Position numbers and translations under genes: made by a program. The notes below the pieces were generated by a model. That model was not told where the DNA came from, ran no database searches, and worked only from the letters and a program-made list of their open reading frames with translations. 64,000 bases of DNA from Ostrinia nubilalis. Lineage: Eukaryota; Arthropoda; Insecta; Lepidoptera; Crambidae. The stretch spans positions 9,369,501 through 9,433,500 of the forward strand of contig NC_087093.1 in the NCBI RefSeq assembly GCF_963855985.1, written 5' to 3'. Below are positions 60,784 through 64,000 of the stretch, one piece after another; the first letter of the stretch is position 1; each line of letters starts with the position of its first letter.

Positions 60784-61298
60784 TGATAAAATTTTATCGT
60801 GGCTCTACGTTAATTTTAGACGATACACCTACCTTTTAGGATACTTTTGTCTACTATCGATATAATGTCATATTGCCGGATTTTAATTATCATGTCGTGT
60901 CGTCCGTGATATGCCAGTAGGGCCGATCGCCTATTATCTGAGATGCATTGACTGAATGTTAAATAAAACTAATAATACTCATTTTATTGGTAAGGTCTTT
61001 GGTTTTAGCCGTCATTATAGGCGTAGTTTTATACCACCAATTGCTTTCCAAAAATCATGTTAACTAACATTATTTGACATATCAACATCACATGAAAGTG
61101 TTAACAAAAAGTAAAATAGTTTCGCAGTCAACTGATTTGTGTGGAAAGTTAGAGATGCTAAGTAAAAGCACATAAAAGGTAGTTATTTTCTATTGCGAAT
61201 TCAGGTCGGGATATTCTAAAGGTGCGGCCACACCATGCGATGTAACACTTCACACATAATGACGCACCCTATTTACGCATTGTATGGAATGGACATGC
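60784..61298. other. No gene recognised
   Basis: AT-rich spacer; nothing identified. Confidence 0.42.
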
Positions 61299-61493
61299 CT
61301 TAAGGGTCCCCGTACACGTTTGGTATATGGACTCGCCGCACACGGTTGACGCTGGTGGCCGTACACAGTTGACGTGGTGGCCGTACACAGTTAACGTGGT
61401 GGCCGCCACACGAAAATGTATGAAAATAACAGGAAATATGCCGGTGGCGTCGTTTAGGTTGTGGCTGGTGGCCCGTGTGTGAAGGACCCTAAG
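61299..61493. repeat. MITE-like element containing a 22-bp tandem repeat
   Basis: Ends CTTAAGGGTCCCCGTACAC and GTGTGAAGGACCCTAAG are imperfect inverted copies. Inside, about three units of CCGTACACAGTTGACGTGG plus TGG repeat head to tail (61336-61402). Confidence 0.6.
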
Positions 61494-62447
61494 AGATGAA
61501 ATTCAAACAACTTGAATAATCCATACCAAATGACTTAGTTCCTGTGTTTATTGTAATGTAGATTGAATGTGACTTGAGATGTTATCCATTTACTCAACAC
61601 GTGTCAACGTAATTAATTTCACGTCGCATTAATAGGATCGATTATGTAATTAGCAGGTGGCTAATTCTCAATCCAAACGCGTCAATATTTAAATGTTACT
61701 TATACATTTTGTTGCAAAGTAGCACTTGGTATACAAGTATAAAAGATGCCTCAGAAGGTAAACACATAATTGATGTCACTTGATGTGCTATCGTCTGTAC
61801 ATAACAACTGCAGATCAAATTAAAGCTATAACGGCTTCAAATCTCTTGAAATATTAATGACTGATGTCCTCAATAAAATGAGTACAATCAGTCACAAAAT
61901 AACCGATATATTTATACATTAAAACAATTCTGAAGCTTCTCTTGATGTAAGAAGTTTATTGACAGTTCTGCTACACCTACTTAGGGAGGTTTAATTATTA
62001 TTCTCTTTTTGTGTTAAATGAGATCAATTCGAACATTTACTACGATTACAGTTTAACAATTTTACTTTCACTACGATTGGGTCGTTTCTAGTTTGGTCAC
62101 TAAAAACAACCAAGTGAGCTCCTCATAATAATTGAGGAAATTAAAATTCCGTAAAACATCTGTTATCAGCTGTACAAGTGTGTTAAGTTTATTGACCCAC
62201 AATCGGTGATAAGTGAGACGTCAAAATATAGCTTATTTGCAAACCATTTAGCTTTCCAATTATAGCTGGTTGTGTGCGGAACACATCGCCTTGCTGCCGT
62301 TATCCCGTCTCTACGCTTACTGTAATAAATTCTGGCTAAGTAACCTCACTTGAAATAAATCCGAATTTATAATACGTTTATGCGATTTTTCATCTACGAG
62401 TATTTAATAGATAAGAGATAGTCAAATTACTATTCATCATCATAATT
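61494..62447. other. No gene recognised
   Basis: AT-rich spacer with no coding or repeat signal that I can define. Confidence 0.42.
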
Positions 62448-62822
62448 TCAGCCGTAGGACGTCCACTGCTGAACATAGACCTCCTCCAATGATTTCCATG
62501 TTAATCGTTCGATATAGGCCTGCGTCCAGCGTCGTCCTGCTACCCTTATGATGTCGTTAGTCCACCTTGTGGGTGGACGTCACACGCTGCGTTTTCCGGT
62601 ATTCGGCCTCCACTTTAGAACCTTGCTGCCCCATCGGCCGTCAGTTCAGAGCACTATGTGCCCTGCCCATTGCCACTTCAGCTTGATAATCCGTCGGGCT
62701 ATGTCAGCGACTTTAGTTCGTTTATGGATCTCCTCATTTATGATTCGATCTCGTAAAAAACACCGAGCCCTCTCCATAGCACGCTGTGCAACTTTGAGCT
62801 TAAAGCTCAATTCTTGAGATTG
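62448..62822 (-). pseudogene. RTE-clade LINE reverse transcriptase, C-terminal fragment
   Basis: The minus strand reads KVAQRAMERA, RDRIINEEIHKRTKVADIAR, KLKWQWAGHI, DGRWGSKVL, RPPTRWTNDI and VYVQQWTSYG before a TGA at 62450-62448. This is the well-known C-terminus of arthropod RTE-type reverse transcriptases. Two in-frame TGA codons (after AGHIVL and after TGKRSV) break it. The polymerase domain is absent. The plus-strand frame over the same bases is an antisense artefact. Confidence 0.85.
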
Positions 62823-64000
62823 TCAACAAAAAAATTATGTCTAGCGATAGACTAAGAATAATTCGGATGTTTTTTGCACTACAAAGAATAAGAATACTGA
62901 ATTTACCTCTATTGTGCTCTCAAGCTTACGGTGCATGACACGAATACAAAATCTAGCCAAAGAAAGAGTACGTAAATGCCAATTTAAAATGGTGATGAAT
63001 TGGTTTTCGCAAATTGTTAACTCTGAATCCCTTATTGATTAATAGGTGATACCTATTTATCCGTTAACAACTTACACAGGTACATAAAAGATTACGTATA
63101 TTTGCCTACCTACATATATTTAAGTATCTTCATTCTCCTCGACTTATTAACTAGAAATTGTTAATTAAGTAACAAACAATTAGTTAATACAGTCAGCTGT
63201 CCCCCAGGAGTTGGGTTGGGTTTCACTAAAATTCCGGACTATAGGAGGTGCTAACGAGTGCTACTAAACGTCTCTGTAGGCTGCTCTGTAGATGTTATAT
63301 ACATTATTTATTTATATTATACAAACTACATTAATAAAACTAATACGAGTAGGTACCTGAATTATGCAGTAGAGGTCAATATTTATCTTGTACTAATATT
63401 TATTTTAGTGTTTTCAAAATAACACAAATAAGCAGAAGATGGGTGCTAGTAGAGCCTAGATTATTAAAAATATTTAAGTGTCAGCCCTTTTTGTTGTTGT
63501 TCCTTAGTTGCTGTCTGTAATAGTTAATTGATTACTTTAATCAATTAAATAACATGAAGTAGTCATGTAACAGCCATCTACATAATTACATCAGGCTACA
63601 TTTTTGTTATTATACATCCTGCTGTCATTACGTTGATACATTTATCAAGCCTTCGTCAAAGGAATGCTGTTTACGGTCGGTGCAATGGCCGCTACTTTAC
63701 AACAAGAGATGTATAGCTGTCAAGTTCACGAACATGAACGAATTAAGCAGCTCTTAAAATGCCTTTACTGGGGATCCGCAGGTTTGATGCGTTCAATTTT
63801 AAAAACTTCGTCAGGCAGGGATAACTTTATCTAAAGGATAAAATTGTTCATTATTATTATACTTAAATAGTATTATGGAGATCTGTTAAATAAATATATC
63901 CGAGTCTAGTTTGCATACCACGGTAACCTATTAAGCCATAATAACTTAGAGCAAACATTGTCGTGTTGGTTTTGGTTTGACAGAATAATCATAAACAAAT
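62823..64000. other. No gene recognised
   Basis: AT-rich DNA to the window end. A word near 63914 (GCATACCACGGTAACCTAT) resembles part of the LINE 3' UTR at 33608-33626, but too weakly to call. Confidence 0.4.

Noticed and set aside
62548..62817. 89-codon plus-strand frame
   Set aside because: Antisense to an RTE reverse transcriptase fragment that is clearly recognisable on the minus strand.

Overview
The window looks like nuclear DNA from a moth or butterfly (Lepidoptera). It is AT-rich and gene-poor, with short GT-AG introns. It carries a dense load of repeats of lepidopteran character: tRNA-derived SINEs with intact A and B boxes, Helitron-type elements ending in CTAG, a hairpin MITE family present in five copies, and RTE and CR1/jockey-type LINEs. 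No bacterial, organellar or viral genome organisation is seen. The species cannot be named from the sequence.

Host genes are few. The one convincing complete gene lies on the minus strand between about 53.4 and 60.4 kb. It is a five-coding-exon GMC-family flavoprotein oxidoreductase (glucose dehydrogenase / ecdysone oxidase relatives) of 722 residues. It has a signal peptide, an unusual acidic N-terminal extension, an FAD dinucleotide-binding motif and a His/His active-site pair. All splice phases join cleanly. A probable non-coding leader exon lies upstream, and a candidate poly(A) signal follows the stop. A second host gene is represented only by a 73-bp first coding exon with a signal peptide at 25.7 kb (minus strand); its other exons were not found. 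Two more places look like promoter plus leader exon (8.47 kb plus strand; 50.6-50.9 kb minus strand).

Mobile DNA explains most of the rest. From left to right: a 1.2-kb composite flanked by inverted arrays of a 16-bp repeat and containing a SINE and a Helitron (1.4-2.6 kb); an 818-bp TIR element (6.2-7.0 kb); RTE LINE fragments (8.9 and 62.5 kb); a cluster of three degenerate repeats (15.1-16.8 kb); the five-copy MITE family (11.5, 12.7, 18.4, 27.2, 41.7 kb); a broken IS5/ISL2EU-like transposase gene with duplicated zinc-module exons (34.05-36.5 kb); two head-to-head Helitrons forming a large palindrome (36.8-37.8 kb); another Helitron directly abutting a 612-bp P-element-like transposon that still carries a THAP-domain exon (37.9-38.7 kb); a full SINE (39.6 kb); and a nearly intact APE-type LINE with an internal stop codon (43-46.26 kb).

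The remaining tens of kilobases show no coding signal that can be supported and are probably introns or intergenic DNA. The most interesting items are the P-like element with its THAP relic, the repeated zinc-module exons of the transposase gene, the acidic extension of the GMC enzyme and the 16-bp repeat inverted arrays.
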